A stretch of 11,041 bases of DNA from Chloroflexota bacterium (GCA_005889395.1 VBFX01000165.1:1-11041); one strand, 5' to 3'. Positions 1-7,572 are shown, numbered from the stretch's first letter. The notes: generated by a model not told the origin, from the sequence alone. Made by a program: numbers and translations.

Positions 1-1
1 C

Positions 2-565
2 TCGCTGCTCGGCATCGTCTTCGGTATCCTGCTCGGCCGGATCGAGCTGCTCGCGGAAACGCTCTCGCCCTTCATCAAAGCGGCGAACGCCATCCCGCGC
101 GTCGTCCTCGGCTCACTCTTCGCCATCATGTTCGGGCTGTCGCTGTGGGGCAAAGCCGCGACTGCCGTCGTACTGGTGTTCTTCGTCGTCTTCTTCAACG
201 CCTTCCAGGGGGTGCGCGAGGTGGACCGCAACCTGGTCGCCAACGCCCGCATCCTCGGCGCCAACAACCGCCGCCTGACGACCGAGATCATCATTCCATC
301 CGCGCTGTCATGGATTCTCGCCAGCCTCCACATCAGTTTCGGCCTGGCAATCGTCGGCGCCGTGGTGGGGGAGCTGTTCGGGGCCACGGCCGGCCTCGGC
401 CAGCTCATCTACAACGCCGGACACACCTTCGACGTCAACGGAGTGTTCGCGGGCATGTTCGTACTGGCGGTGCTCGCGCTGATCGCCGAGGGTCTTATCA
501 GCGCGCTCGAAAACCGGCTCATCAAATGGCGACCCAGTCGTGTCAGTGGCGAAATACCGATTTAG
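2..565 (+). CDS. ABC transporter permease, SsuC/TauC type (5' partial)
   Basis: This is the C-terminal 187 residues of an inner-membrane permease of the BPD-transport family that imports sulfonates, taurine, nitrate or similar small anions. The reading frame is already open at base 2, so the N-terminus lies outside the window. Hydrophobic segments are visible at about residues 33-45, 52-67, 101-123 and 148-166. Between the second and third is the cytoplasmic EAA loop that docks onto the ATPase: NARILGANN at 81-89, followed by EIIIP at 95-99, with the conserved glycine at 86. The TAG stop at 563-565 is directly followed by the ribosome binding site of the lipoprotein binding-protein gene, so the two are probably co-transcribed. 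The ATPase gene is not in the window and may lie upstream. The substrate cannot be read from the sequence. Confidence 0.9.
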   Translation, partial: SLLGIVFGILLGRIELLAETLSPFIKAANAIPRVVLGSLFAIMFGLSLWGKAATAVVLVFFVVFFNAFQGVREVDRNLVANARILGANNRRLTTEIIIPSALSWILASLHISFGLAIVGAVVGELFGATAGLGQLIYNAGHTFDVNGVFAGMFVLAVLALIAEGLISALENRLIKWRPSRVSGEIPI

Positions 566-572
566 GGAGGAG
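565..572 (+). promoter_or_regulatory. Strong Shine-Dalgarno deciding a TTG start
   Basis: GGGAGGAG ends 6 nt before the TTG at 579. It overlaps the last base of the permease stop codon. Its spacing is the main reason to start the lipoprotein at TTG 579 and not at GTG 540. Confidence 0.75.
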
Positions 573-578
573 AAACGA

Positions 579-1637
579 TTGATAAACGCATCTAGACATC
601 GGACGTTCTTTGCGGTGGGCGGGATGACGGCGCTGGCCATTGCGCTGGCCGCGTGCGGTGGGACCTCGAACAACGCGGGGTCGGGCAGCTCGCCTGGCGC
701 GATGCAGACAGTGGACCTCAAGATGATGGTCGGTGGTCTCAACAAGCAGATCTACCTGCCGAACATGCTCGCCAAGCAGCTCGGTTACTTCGATGCCGAG
801 AAGATCAACATCACGCTGGTCGACGAGGGCTCCGGGCAGGGAACCGAGCTCGAGGTCGTCGCCGGCAACGTCGACGCCGGCTCGGGCGCGTACAGCCACC
901 CCGTCGAGCTCAACGCCCTGGGGAAGAAGATCGAGACCATCTGCCAGTTCGGCATCGCGCCGGGTGAGGCGGAGATGGTCGCGACCAGCAAGGCAGCCTC
1001 GATCAAGTCCGCGGCGGATCTCAAGGGCAAGAACCTGGGGGTCACCGACATCGGCTCGGGTACGCACACGATCACGCTGGCGCTCCTGGGCAAGGCCGGA
1101 TACAGCGGATCCGACGCGCACTTCGTCGCCGTCGGCGCCGGCAACACCTTCATCGCCGCCATCAAGAACGGCACGATCGATGCTGGGATGACGACTGAGC
1201 CCACCATCACCCGTCTGCTGCAGAGCGGTGATGCCAAGGTTCTGATCGACTTGCGGACCCCTGCAACCACCAAGGCAGCGCTTGGCGGCGACTACCCGTT
1301 CATCGGCATCTTTGCCAAAAACGATTGGGTCAACAGCCACAAGGACGTCGCCCAGCGGCTGGTCAACGTCTACGTCAAGACGCTCAAGTGGATGAAGGCC
1401 CACACCGCGGCGGAAATCGCCGACAAGATGCCCCCGGACTACCTGGTTCCGAGCAAGGACCTGTACGTTGCGGCACTCCAAAACCAGCTGTCCATCTTCG
1501 GAACCGATTGCAAGATGCCGGCCGCTGGACCGCAGACCATCCTCAGTATCGAGCAGAACTTTGTCTCGAGCTTCAAGGGCAAGAGCGCCAACCTCAGCGA
1601 GACCTACACGAACGAATTCGCCAACAAGGCGAGCTAA
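579..1637 (+). CDS. ABC transporter substrate-binding lipoprotein (SsuA/TauA/NMT1-like)
   Basis: A 352-residue periplasmic or surface-anchored ligand-binding protein for the importer whose permease precedes it. I chose the TTG at 579: a strong GGGAGGAG lies 6 nt upstream, and it gives a textbook lipoprotein signal (basic N-terminus, hydrophobic core, lipobox LAAC at residues 23-26, acylated Cys26). A GTG at 540 in the same frame would add 13 residues, overlap the permease and spoil the signal. A low-complexity G/S/N linker follows the cysteine, then the two-lobe binding fold. Family-like stretches include LGYFDAEKI, ADLKGKNLGV and the MTTEP segment near the hinge. The match is to the COG0715 family (nitrate, sulfonate, taurine, or thiamine-precursor binding). 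The exact ligand is not determinable. The two cysteines in the mature chain (ICQF and TDCKM) could form a disulfide, which is inference. Confidence 0.9.
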   Translation: MINASRHRTFFAVGGMTALAIALAACGGTSNNAGSGSSPGAMQTVDLKMMVGGLNKQIYLPNMLAKQLGYFDAEKINITLVDEGSGQGTELEVVAGNVDAGSGAYSHPVELNALGKKIETICQFGIAPGEAEMVATSKAASIKSAADLKGKNLGVTDIGSGTHTITLALLGKAGYSGSDAHFVAVGAGNTFIAAIKNGTIDAGMTTEPTITRLLQSGDAKVLIDLRTPATTKAALGGDYPFIGIFAKNDWVNSHKDVAQRLVNVYVKTLKWMKAHTAAEIADKMPPDYLVPSKDLYVAALQNQLSIFGTDCKMPAAGPQTILSIEQNFVSSFKGKSANLSETYTNEFANKAS

Positions 1638-1650
1638 CTCGCTCTAATGC

Positions 1651-1687
1651 GCCCCCACCCCGACCCTCCCCCGCAAGCGGGGGAGGG
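1651..1687 (+). repeat. GC-rich palindromic repeat, copy 1 (terminator-like hairpin)
   Basis: A 37-bp element that recurs at 2716-2752 with one mismatch (C at 1661, T at 2726), in the same orientation. It contains an almost loopless hairpin. The left arm is 1662-1674 and the right arm is 1677-1689, so the pairing extends 2 bp beyond the shared unit here: 13 bp of stem around an AA. There is no U-run, so it is not a classical intrinsic terminator, but it follows the binding-protein stop by 14 nt and could end or stabilise the importer transcript. It resembles dispersed intergenic REP-like palindromes. Most of the intergenic stretch 1638-1769 is this element plus the ribosome binding site of the next gene. 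Confidence 0.75.
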
Positions 1688-1769
1688 TCAGCTCGCGCCC
1701 GTTGCCGTCGCGAGACGTGGGCGTATTGTTGTGACGAATTCCGACAAGGGGCGGGGAGGAGGCGGGTTG

Positions 1770-2186
1770 ATGGCAAGCAAGACCGGCGTCCGTACAGAGT
1801 TGTACCGCGATCAGTTTGGGGTTCTGCTCGAAGACTGGGATCACCAGATGCTCGAACTGAAGTGGCTCGAGGGTAGCGCGTCGATGACCGATGACGATTT
1901 CCGGGCCTGGCTCGACCGCTTTTCGGCTGAGGCAGAGACGCGGCGGCAGCCCCACCTCGTCATTAACGTCCGTGAGTTTCGCCATCGTCCCGGCGCCGAC
2001 ATCGCGGCGTGGCGCGATGAGCATGTCATTCCGCGATACAACCGGGCAGGTGTAACCAAGTTTGCTTTCCTGCTCCCGGAAGGCTCGCCTGGAGCAGCGG
2101 GTTCGCCGGCGCCCGAGCCGCCAGGCACGTTTCCGACGGGGTATTTCGACACGCCGGGCAAGATCGAGGCTTGGTTCAACCAATAG
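1770..2186 (+). CDS. STAS-like (SpoIIAA-like) small cytosolic protein
   Basis: A 138-residue soluble protein without signal peptide or membrane segment. The ATG at 1770 is preceded at 7 nt by GGGGAGGAGG (1753-1762). The frame is open further upstream to 1647, but that part only translates the palindromic repeat. The pattern looks like the SpoIIAA/STAS-like alpha/beta fold: a first strand pair (residues 17-33, ending MLELKW), an acidic helix with MTDDDFRAWL at 39-48, a central strand with VINVREF at 64-70, a helix with EHVIPRYNRAGV at 84-95, a strand KFAFLLPEG at 97-105, and a C-terminal FDTPGKIEAWF. Relatives of this sort are single-domain proteins of unknown role. I see no phosphorylatable serine context that would make it a true anti-anti-sigma factor. 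Function unknown; the fold is inference from the pattern. Confidence 0.7.
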   Translation: MASKTGVRTELYRDQFGVLLEDWDHQMLELKWLEGSASMTDDDFRAWLDRFSAEAETRRQPHLVINVREFRHRPGADIAAWRDEHVIPRYNRAGVTKFAFLLPEGSPGAAGSPAPEPPGTFPTGYFDTPGKIEAWFNQ

Positions 2187-2213
2187 AGACCGTGGACCCG
2201 AGGGAGCAAAACA

Positions 2214-2714
2214 TTGCGTACGAGGGAGCTGATTTCGGGCGCGGCGGCGGGTGTTGTGGGGGGTTACGTCGGGACGAAGGTGATGAACCCCGTCACGACG
2301 AAGCTCTATGAGTTGGCGCCCGAGGCGGACAAGGCGCGCGAGAAAGCGGTCAGCCCCGGGTCACCGTACGAGATCGGTGTCCAAAAGGTGGCGGATCGGC
2401 TGGGCGTGAAGCTGACCGAAGAGCAGGTGAAGGCCGCTGCCGCGGCGGCGCCCTACACGGTGGGCGTGACGGGCGGCGTGCTCTACGTTGGCCTGCGCCG
2501 GTTGCTCCACCTCAATCCATTCGTTGCTGGGTTGATCTCGGCAATGGCGCTCTTCCTCGTCGTCGACGAGGGACTGACGCCGGCGCTCGGGTTGAGCGCA
2601 CCCGACAGCGCGTATCCGGTGTCGACGCACCTTCGGGGTTTCCTCGGGCACCTTGCCTATGGCGCCGCGGCGGCGGCGACCGCCGAGATCCTCATGTCCG
2701 ACCGACGTTCCTAA
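2214..2714 (+). CDS. DUF1440/YagU-like membrane protein
   Basis: A 166-residue integral membrane protein. The TTG start at 2214 has GAGGGAG at 2200-2206, 7 nt upstream; no better ATG exists nearby. Likely membrane segments are at residues 6-24 (glycine-rich, GAAAGVVGG), 80-95, 102-118 and 141-160. The stretch from VDEG (117-120) through ALGLSAP (124-130) to GHLAYG (145-150) follows the pattern I remember from the C-terminal half of E. coli YagU (DUF1440), where an acidic residue and GL..P precede the last helix. Between helices 1 and 2 is a charged segment (residues 33-75). It lies 27 nt after the STAS-like gene, so the two probably form a short operon. The biochemical function of the family is poorly known, with acid-resistance links reported for YagU. 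Confidence 0.7.
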   Translation: MRTRELISGAAAGVVGGYVGTKVMNPVTTKLYELAPEADKAREKAVSPGSPYEIGVQKVADRLGVKLTEEQVKAAAAAAPYTVGVTGGVLYVGLRRLLHLNPFVAGLISAMALFLVVDEGLTPALGLSAPDSAYPVSTHLRGFLGHLAYGAAAAATAEILMSDRRS

Positions 2715-2715
2715 G

Positions 2716-2752
2716 GCCCCCACCCTGACCCTCCCCCGCAAGCGGGGGAGGG
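2716..2752. repeat. GC-rich palindromic repeat, copy 2 (bidirectional terminator-like)
   Basis: The second copy of the 37-bp element at 1651-1687, 36 of 37 bases identical and in the same orientation. The hairpin arms are 2729-2739 and 2742-2752, an 11-bp stem around AA. It lies between two convergent genes (stops at 2714 and 2785), where a symmetrical hairpin could end transcription from both sides. No T-tract follows it. Confidence 0.75.
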
Positions 2753-2777
2753 AATTGCCAAGCGGGGGAGGGAATTG
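2739..2777 (+). repeat. Short tandem duplication of the palindrome's right arm
   Basis: The 19-base unit at 2739-2757 (right arm of the hairpin plus AATTG) is repeated exactly at 2759-2777, giving a 20-bp period. It looks like replication slippage at the hairpin or a partial second insertion. It also gives the left arm at 2729-2739 two alternative pairing partners. Confidence 0.8.
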
Positions 2778-2784
2778 TCCGGGT

Positions 2785-4548
2785 CTACTCCAACAGCCTC
2801 CCGGCAACTGGCAATTCGTCGTCGGTGAGCGCTGCCTTCAGGTTTTCCGGTAATCCCGGAACCGCTTCGTTCCATATGGTCAGCGGTGCCTCGCGCCTCT
2901 CGAGCCGCACGTAGATGTTGCGCTGCATGGCCGGATCGAGCGCGGGAAAGTCGGATCGGTTGTGAGCACCCCGGCTTTCGCGGCGTTCGAGCGCGCACAG
3001 AAGTGTCGCCTCTGCCGTTCGGAGCCCTGCCCGCAGATCGAGGACATGCGCCAGCTCGAACCATCCTTCCTCTCCGGGGCGGATGTCGACGGTCTGCGCC
3101 GCGTTCCCCAGCTCACCAAGCTTCCGCACGCCGTCCCGAATCCCGGCCTCATCGCGGACGACGCCGCAGTGCTCCCACATCAAATTGCGGAGCGCACGCT
3201 GCAGGGGACGTGCCAGCTCGGTGCCCGGCTTGATCAGCCGCTGCAGCTCGTCGGCCGCTTCTTGGACTTCCGTCTTGGAGCGACGCTGGACCTCGGATTC
3301 TCTCGAGTGCGCGGCCGCGGCGGCACCGGCTCGTCGCCCAAAGATGACGGTCTCGGCAAGCGAGTTGCCCCCGAGGCGGTTGGCGCCGTGTAGCCCGGAG
3401 GTGCATTCGCCGGCGGCGTAGAGGCCAACCACCTCCGTGGCGTGCGTCTGCGGATCAACGGCGATGCCGCCCATCGAGTAATGTGCCGTCGGCGCGACTT
3501 CCATCGGCTCCTTCGAGATGTCGAGCATTTGATACTCGATGAACTGGCGATACATCCTCGGCAGTTTCTCCAAGATCTCGTCCTTCGGTCGATGCGAGAT
3601 ATCGAGGAAGACGCCGCCGTTGGGGCCGCCGCGGCCCTCCATGATTTCCGTGTAGATCGCCAGGGCGACCCGATCCCGCGCGCTCAGCTCCATCCGTTTC
3701 GGGTCATAGCGGTGCATGAACCGCTCGTGATCGCGGTTGTAGAGGCGGCCGCCCTCTCCGCGCACCGCCTCGGTCACCAGGGTGCCGGCCATCTCCTCAG
3801 GCGTCAGCATCCCGGTTGGATGGAACTGAACGAGCTCCATATCCATCAGGCGGCAACCGGCCTCGAGCGCTAGGAACATGCCCTCCCCGTAGTTCTCGTC
3901 GCGGCGCGATGAGCTGCGACGCCAGAGCCGGGTGTGGCCGCCGGTCGCCAGGATGACGGCGTCGGCTTCGAAGACCGTGCGCTCGCCCGAAACGAGGTCG
4001 AACCCATAGGCGCCAAAACAGACGCCATCCGCAACGAGCAGACGCGAAACATATTGGTCCTCGATAACCGGGATCCCCAGCTCTTGTGCCTTCGTTGCCA
4101 GTGTGTAGAGAATCGCCCGCCCGGTGTAGTCGCCGGCGTAGCAGGTCCGCCGATACTTATGCGCACCGAAGAAGCGCTGGTCCAACCGGCCATCCTCGAG
4201 CGTCGCGAAGCGGCAGCCCCAGGCCGCCAGCTCACGCACCGCGTCTGGCGCCTCCCGCGCCATGATCTCCACGACCCGTGGATGGCCGAGGAAGTATCCC
4301 TCCCGGAGTGTGTCGGCGAAATGTTGCTCCCAGGTGTCCTGCGGGTCACGCGTGCCCAACACCGCGTTGATGCCACCGGCCGCCAGGACCGTGTGGGCAT
4401 CGAGCCGGTCCCGTTTCCCGACCACCAGCACCTGGCTCCCCGCCTGCGTGGCGGCGATCGCCGCGCGCAGCCCGGCCGCGCCGGCGCCGATGACGAGAAC
4501 ATTGCAGACGCGGCTCCGAGCCGACGATTCAGGCACTTCTCTGGCCAT
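2785..4548 (-). CDS. SdhA/FrdA-type flavoprotein (succinate dehydrogenase/fumarate reductase flavoprotein subunit-like)
   Basis: A 587-residue FAD enzyme, near the usual SdhA length. I start at the ATG at 4548, one base after the stop of the NADH dehydrogenase gene (TAG-C-ATG, suggesting reinitiation). An ATG at 4599 would add 17 residues and overlap that gene by 50 nt, and neither has a clear ribosome site. Landmarks: FAD dinucleotide motif VIGAGAAGL at 20-28; HTVLAAGGI at 52-60, whose His52 aligns with the histidine that binds FAD covalently in SdhA/FrdA; FHPTG with His243; TEAVRGEGG with Thr259; ARD with Arg291, the proton-transfer arginine; AHYSMGG with His356; GANRLGGNS with Arg391; and SRGAH...DFP near the C-terminus. 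All catalytic positions known from E. coli SdhA are present. L-aspartate oxidase (NadB) is a close relative, but NadB normally lacks the HT histidine. No iron-sulfur or membrane-anchor subunit gene is adjacent, so its electron partner is unknown. Confidence 0.85.
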   Translation of the reverse strand: MAREVPESSARSRVCNVLVIGAGAAGLRAAIAATQAGSQVLVVGKRDRLDAHTVLAAGGINAVLGTRDPQDTWEQHFADTLREGYFLGHPRVVEIMAREAPDAVRELAAWGCRFATLEDGRLDQRFFGAHKYRRTCYAGDYTGRAILYTLATKAQELGIPVIEDQYVSRLLVADGVCFGAYGFDLVSGERTVFEADAVILATGGHTRLWRRSSSRRDENYGEGMFLALEAGCRLMDMELVQFHPTGMLTPEEMAGTLVTEAVRGEGGRLYNRDHERFMHRYDPKRMELSARDRVALAIYTEIMEGRGGPNGGVFLDISHRPKDEILEKLPRMYRQFIEYQMLDISKEPMEVAPTAHYSMGGIAVDPQTHATEVVGLYAAGECTSGLHGANRLGGNSLAETVIFGRRAGAAAAAHSRESEVQRRSKTEVQEAADELQRLIKPGTELARPLQRALRNLMWEHCGVVRDEAGIRDGVRKLGELGNAAQTVDIRPGEEGWFELAHVLDLRAGLRTAEATLLCALERRESRGAHNRSDFPALDPAMQRNIYVRLERREAPLTIWNEAVPGLPENLKAALTDDELPVAGRLLE

Positions 4549-4549
4549 G

Positions 4550-6151
4550 CTAGCCAGGAGGCTGAAATCTGGTGTTGGGGCGTTGTTGGGTGAGGGCATC
4601 TTGCAGTGCCGGCAGGTGCTCGACGAGAGCGGCGAAATCCTGGCGGGCCAGGCTGAGCACGCTGGTCTGCGTCAGGGTGCGAACGGTCGCGGTGCGGCGC
4701 CTGTCGCCGAGAGCCGCGATCTCGCCGAAGTGATCCCCGGGTCCGAGCTTGCGGATCACTTGCTCGTCACCGTGGACAAGTTGGAGCACCTCGACCTCGC
4801 CGGCCGTGATGACGTAGAAACGCCCACTGAGCTCACCCTCACGCACGATCGTCTCGCCGGCGCCGAATCGCATCGGCACGACGGTGTTGCTGCGGCCGAT
4901 CGGGAGCGGCGTCAGGTTGTCGGGCATCAGGGCGCTTCCCAGCCAGTGCAGCACCAGCCCGAGACGGCGGCGCCAGGTGGGCATGAAGGAGAGGAACAAG
5001 GCGCGCGAGACCAGCGAGGCCGGCCAGCCGTGCAGTGCGACGCCGCGGACCTGGGCGACACCGTAGCGCCGACTGAGCAGGGCCACCTCCCCAAAGCGCG
5101 CTGGATGGCAGGGCGCCGGAGGCTCGCCACGGACTTCGGCAAGGATGTTGTATGCCGCCTGACGGCCTTCGCCAAACGCCACCATCACCATCGCCCCGAA
5201 GGGCTGGCCACTCGCGGCGTCGGGAACGGCGGCGTTGTCCCCGACCGCGTAGACACCCGGCCATGCAGGGACGCGGCAGAAGGGATCACAGGGAATCCGT
5301 CCGCGCTGCAACTCGACCGGCATCCCGCGGACCAGGGGATTGGTCCCGATGCCGACCGTCGCGATGATGCTGCGCGTCTCGATCCGCGAGCCATCGGCGA
5401 GCACGACCGCGCCGGCCGTCGCCTCCTTGATGCCAACGCCGAGCCGGAGCTCGATGCCGCGGTTGCGCATGCGGTCGACCACTCGCTGCGCGAGGTGGTC
5501 GTTGAAGGTGGGCAGCACCCGGTTAAGAATGTCGACCGTGACCACGCGCAATTCGCTGGCCGCGATCATCGGGTAGGCGCGGAGCGAGGCCCGCAGGAAC
5601 TCGTTCGCCTCCGAGGCGATCTCGACTCCAGCGTATCCAGCGCCTGCCACGACGAAGGTCAGACGCCGCTGCCGTTCGGCGGCGTCGGTCGTCACGCTGG
5701 CCGCCTCCAGCATCTCGATCAGGTGGTTGCGCAAATGGATGAAGTCGCCGATGGTCTTGGTTTGCAGGGCGTGCTCGGTGAGGCCGGGGAAGCGAGACAG
5801 GTCGGTGACCGAGCCGAGCGCGATCACCATGTAATCGGCCTCGAGCGCCACCTCGTCACTCTCGCCGCCCAGGCTGAGCACGACCTGGCGCTTGACGGGG
5901 TCGATCGACTCAATCTCGCGCGTGTAGATGGTGACGCCCGGCAGGATTTCGCGCAGCGGGATCAGCACATGCTGGGCCTGCAGAACGCCGGAGACGATCT
6001 GTGGCATCAGCCCATGCCAGACTTCGACGTTCTCGCGGCTGACGATCGTGATGTCGATCTCGTCACCGGCCCGCCGGTGTGCGATCAGCTCGCGGGCGCA
6101 TCGGACGCCGGCGTGGCCGCCACCGAGGATGAGGACTCGCTGGCGGCTCAT
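4550..6151 (-). CDS. Type II NADH dehydrogenase-like flavoprotein fused to a cyclic-nucleotide-binding domain
   Basis: A 533-residue fusion. Residues 1-420 form a two-dinucleotide-domain oxidoreductase of the NDH-2 family, which passes electrons from NADH to quinone at the membrane: FAD motif GGGHAG at 10-15, GLMPQIVSG at 47-55, NAD motif AGAGYAGVE at 169-177, VYAVGDNA at 300-307 and PFGAMVMVAFGEGRQAA at 317-333. An amphipathic segment at about 380-412 could anchor it to the membrane. Residues 427-515 are a cyclic-nucleotide-binding domain: the beta-roll GAGETIVREGE (430-440), then the phosphate-binding cassette FGEIAAL (475-481) and RRTATV (485-490), with Glu477 and Arg486 where CRP has its ribose- and phosphate-binding residues. 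Ordinary NDH-2 proteins end near residue 400-430 and lack this domain. The ATG at 6151 overlaps the preceding stop as ATGA. Allosteric control by cAMP or cGMP is inference. Confidence 0.88.
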   Translation of the reverse strand: MSRQRVLILGGGHAGVRCARELIAHRRAGDEIDITIVSRENVEVWHGLMPQIVSGVLQAQHVLIPLREILPGVTIYTREIESIDPVKRQVVLSLGGESDEVALEADYMVIALGSVTDLSRFPGLTEHALQTKTIGDFIHLRNHLIEMLEAASVTTDAAERQRRLTFVVAGAGYAGVEIASEANEFLRASLRAYPMIAASELRVVTVDILNRVLPTFNDHLAQRVVDRMRNRGIELRLGVGIKEATAGAVVLADGSRIETRSIIATVGIGTNPLVRGMPVELQRGRIPCDPFCRVPAWPGVYAVGDNAAVPDAASGQPFGAMVMVAFGEGRQAAYNILAEVRGEPPAPCHPARFGEVALLSRRYGVAQVRGVALHGWPASLVSRALFLSFMPTWRRRLGLVLHWLGSALMPDNLTPLPIGRSNTVVPMRFGAGETIVREGELSGRFYVITAGEVEVLQLVHGDEQVIRKLGPGDHFGEIAALGDRRRTATVRTLTQTSVLSLARQDFAALVEHLPALQDALTQQRPNTRFQPPG

Positions 6152-7572
6152 GACCAGCGGGCCCGCCGAAGCGCCTTTCGCGCGGCGTAGTAACCACACA
6201 TGCCGTGCACGCCACCGCCCGGAGGGGTCGACGACGAGCAGAGATAGAGCTGCCGGTTGGGTGTCGCGTAGAGCCGCCGCGTGGGGCGGATGAAGAGCTG
6301 CCGGAGGTCGGCGATCCCGCCATTGATGTCCCCGCCAACGTTGTTGGCGTTGTGGCGTTCGATGTCGGCCGGCCCCATGACGTGACGCGCGAGGATGCGC
6401 GAGGTGAATCCTGGCGCGAATCGCTCCACCTGCGCCTCGATCCGCTCGCGCATGTCGACCATCGATCCATTCGGGACATGGCAGTAGGCCCAGCCGACCT
6501 GCTTGCCGGCCGGTGCCCGCGTTGGGTCGGCCACGGACGGTTGAGCGAGGATCACGAAGGGCTGCTCCGCGACGCCGCCCGCGGCGACCGCGTCCTCGGC
6601 CGCGACCACCTCGTCGAAGGCACCGCCGACGTGGACGGTGCCGGCCTGCCGGCAAGCGGGCGCGCGCCAGGGGATGGGGCCATCGAGCGCCCAGTCGACC
6701 TTGAATATGCCCGGCCCGTACCGAAACCGTTGTAGCTGCCGGTTGAAGCCGTCCGGCCACCGGCCACTCGCGATCGGAAGGATCTGGCGAGGCGTCAGGT
6801 CGAAGAGCACGACGCGACTGCTCGAGACCTGCTGCATGCTCGCCACCCGGGAGCCGACCGCAATCGCCCCGCCCCGGGCTCGGAGCACGGCGGCCAGCGC
6901 GTCGGCGACCCGTTGCGACCCTCCGCGCGCAAACGGCCAGCCATAGGCGTGGCCGGCCGCGGCGAGGACCAGGCCGAACGATGCCGTCGCCGGCCGGCGT
7001 AGCGAGAGCATCGAGTGCGCCCCGAGCCCGACGAAGAGGGCTCTCGCCTGCGGGCTCCGAAATCGGCCGGCCGCCAGCGCCGCCGCCGAGCGAAGCGCCG
7101 GGATCCCGAACCGGGCCAGCGTCACGAGGTGCGCCGACGGCCGTGGGGGGCCGAGGAACTGACGGGTCAACAACTCCGCATGCCGCACGATCGGATCCAT
7201 CAGCCGGCGGTAGGCGGCGCCGTCTCGCCCCAATCCGCTCGCCGTCACGCCAACGGACCGATCGAGCACGCCGGCAGAGCCATCATCGAGCGGGTGGGCG
7301 AGGGGGATCGGCGGATGGTCGTAGGTCAGACCGTACTCATCGAGGGGCAGGGTGCGGAAAAAGGGCGACGCGTGGGCGAGCGGCAGAACCGATGAGCAGA
7401 CGTCGTGGATGAATCCGGGAAGGGTGAGCGCCTCCGACCGCGTCCCACCGCCGATGGCTGATTCCGCCTCGAGCACGCGGACGGATTTGCCGGCGGTAGC
7501 GAGAACGATGGAAGCCGCCAACCCGTTCGGACCTCCGCCGACGATGACCGCGTCGACCTGGCCATCAGCCAA
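6148..7572 (-). CDS. Phytoene desaturase/CrtI-like FAD-dependent oxidoreductase (COG1233)
   Basis: A 474-residue flavoprotein of the phytoene desaturase-like NAD(P)/FAD oxidoreductase group. I chose the TTG at 7572, which overlaps the hydrolase stop by 8 nt and puts the FAD motif GGGPNG at residues 12-17. An in-frame ATG at 7644 would extend 80 nt into the hydrolase gene with an unrelated proline-rich tail. Further landmarks are IGGGTRS (substrate/FAD loop), AYGWPFARGGSQ mid-protein, DLTPRQ, GPGIFKVDWALDGPIPW, AYCHVPNGS, and the C-terminal CSSSTPPGGGVHGMCGY (445-461), which closes the FAD site in this subgroup. This subgroup is widespread and mostly uncharacterised, and there are no carotenoid genes here, so a true desaturase role is not supported. 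The stop at 6148-6150 overlaps the next ATG. Bases 6891-6959 are duplicated exactly upstream of the operon. Confidence 0.87.
   Translation of the reverse strand: MADGQVDAVIVGGGPNGLAASIVLATAGKSVRVLEAESAIGGGTRSEALTLPGFIHDVCSSVLPLAHASPFFRTLPLDEYGLTYDHPPIPLAHPLDDGSAGVLDRSVGVTASGLGRDGAAYRRLMDPIVRHAELLTRQFLGPPRPSAHLVTLARFGIPALRSAAALAAGRFRSPQARALFVGLGAHSMLSLRRPATASFGLVLAAAGHAYGWPFARGGSQRVADALAAVLRARGGAIAVGSRVASMQQVSSSRVVLFDLTPRQILPIASGRWPDGFNRQLQRFRYGPGIFKVDWALDGPIPWRAPACRQAGTVHVGGAFDEVVAAEDAVAAGGVAEQPFVILAQPSVADPTRAPAGKQVGWAYCHVPNGSMVDMRERIEAQVERFAPGFTSRILARHVMGPADIERHNANNVGGDINGGIADLRQLFIRPTRRLYATPNRQLYLCSSSTPPGGGVHGMCGYYAARKALRRARWS
6891..6959 (-). repeat. 69-bp exact duplicate, source copy inside the CrtI-like gene
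   Basis: This stretch encodes GHAYGWPFARGGSQRVADAL of the CrtI-like flavoprotein and is identical, base for base, to 8577-8645. The match stops sharply at both ends. Because the coding context is intact here, this is the original copy. Confidence 0.93.

Noticed and set aside
1647..1769. N-terminal extension of the STAS-like protein to an ATG at 1647
   Set aside because: The extension translates the palindromic repeat (PHPDPPPQAGEG), and a strong ribosome site sits before the ATG at 1770.
2785..4548. L-aspartate oxidase (nadB)
   Set aside because: Related, but the HTVLAAGGI histidine and the C-terminal SRGAH pattern favour the SdhA/FrdA side. No nadA or nadC is adjacent. Kept as an alternative, not as the call.
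4262..6190. A 642-codon open frame on the plus strand
   Set aside because: It lies opposite the SdhA-type and NADH dehydrogenase genes, is rich in Arg, His, Asp and Ala in the manner of antisense high-GC frames, and shows no recognisable motif.
4550..6760. NADH dehydrogenase frame extended to an upstream start at 6760
   Set aside because: The extra 203 residues overlap the CrtI-like gene in another frame and are Arg/Gly-rich noise. The FAD motif begins 9 residues after the ATG at 6151.
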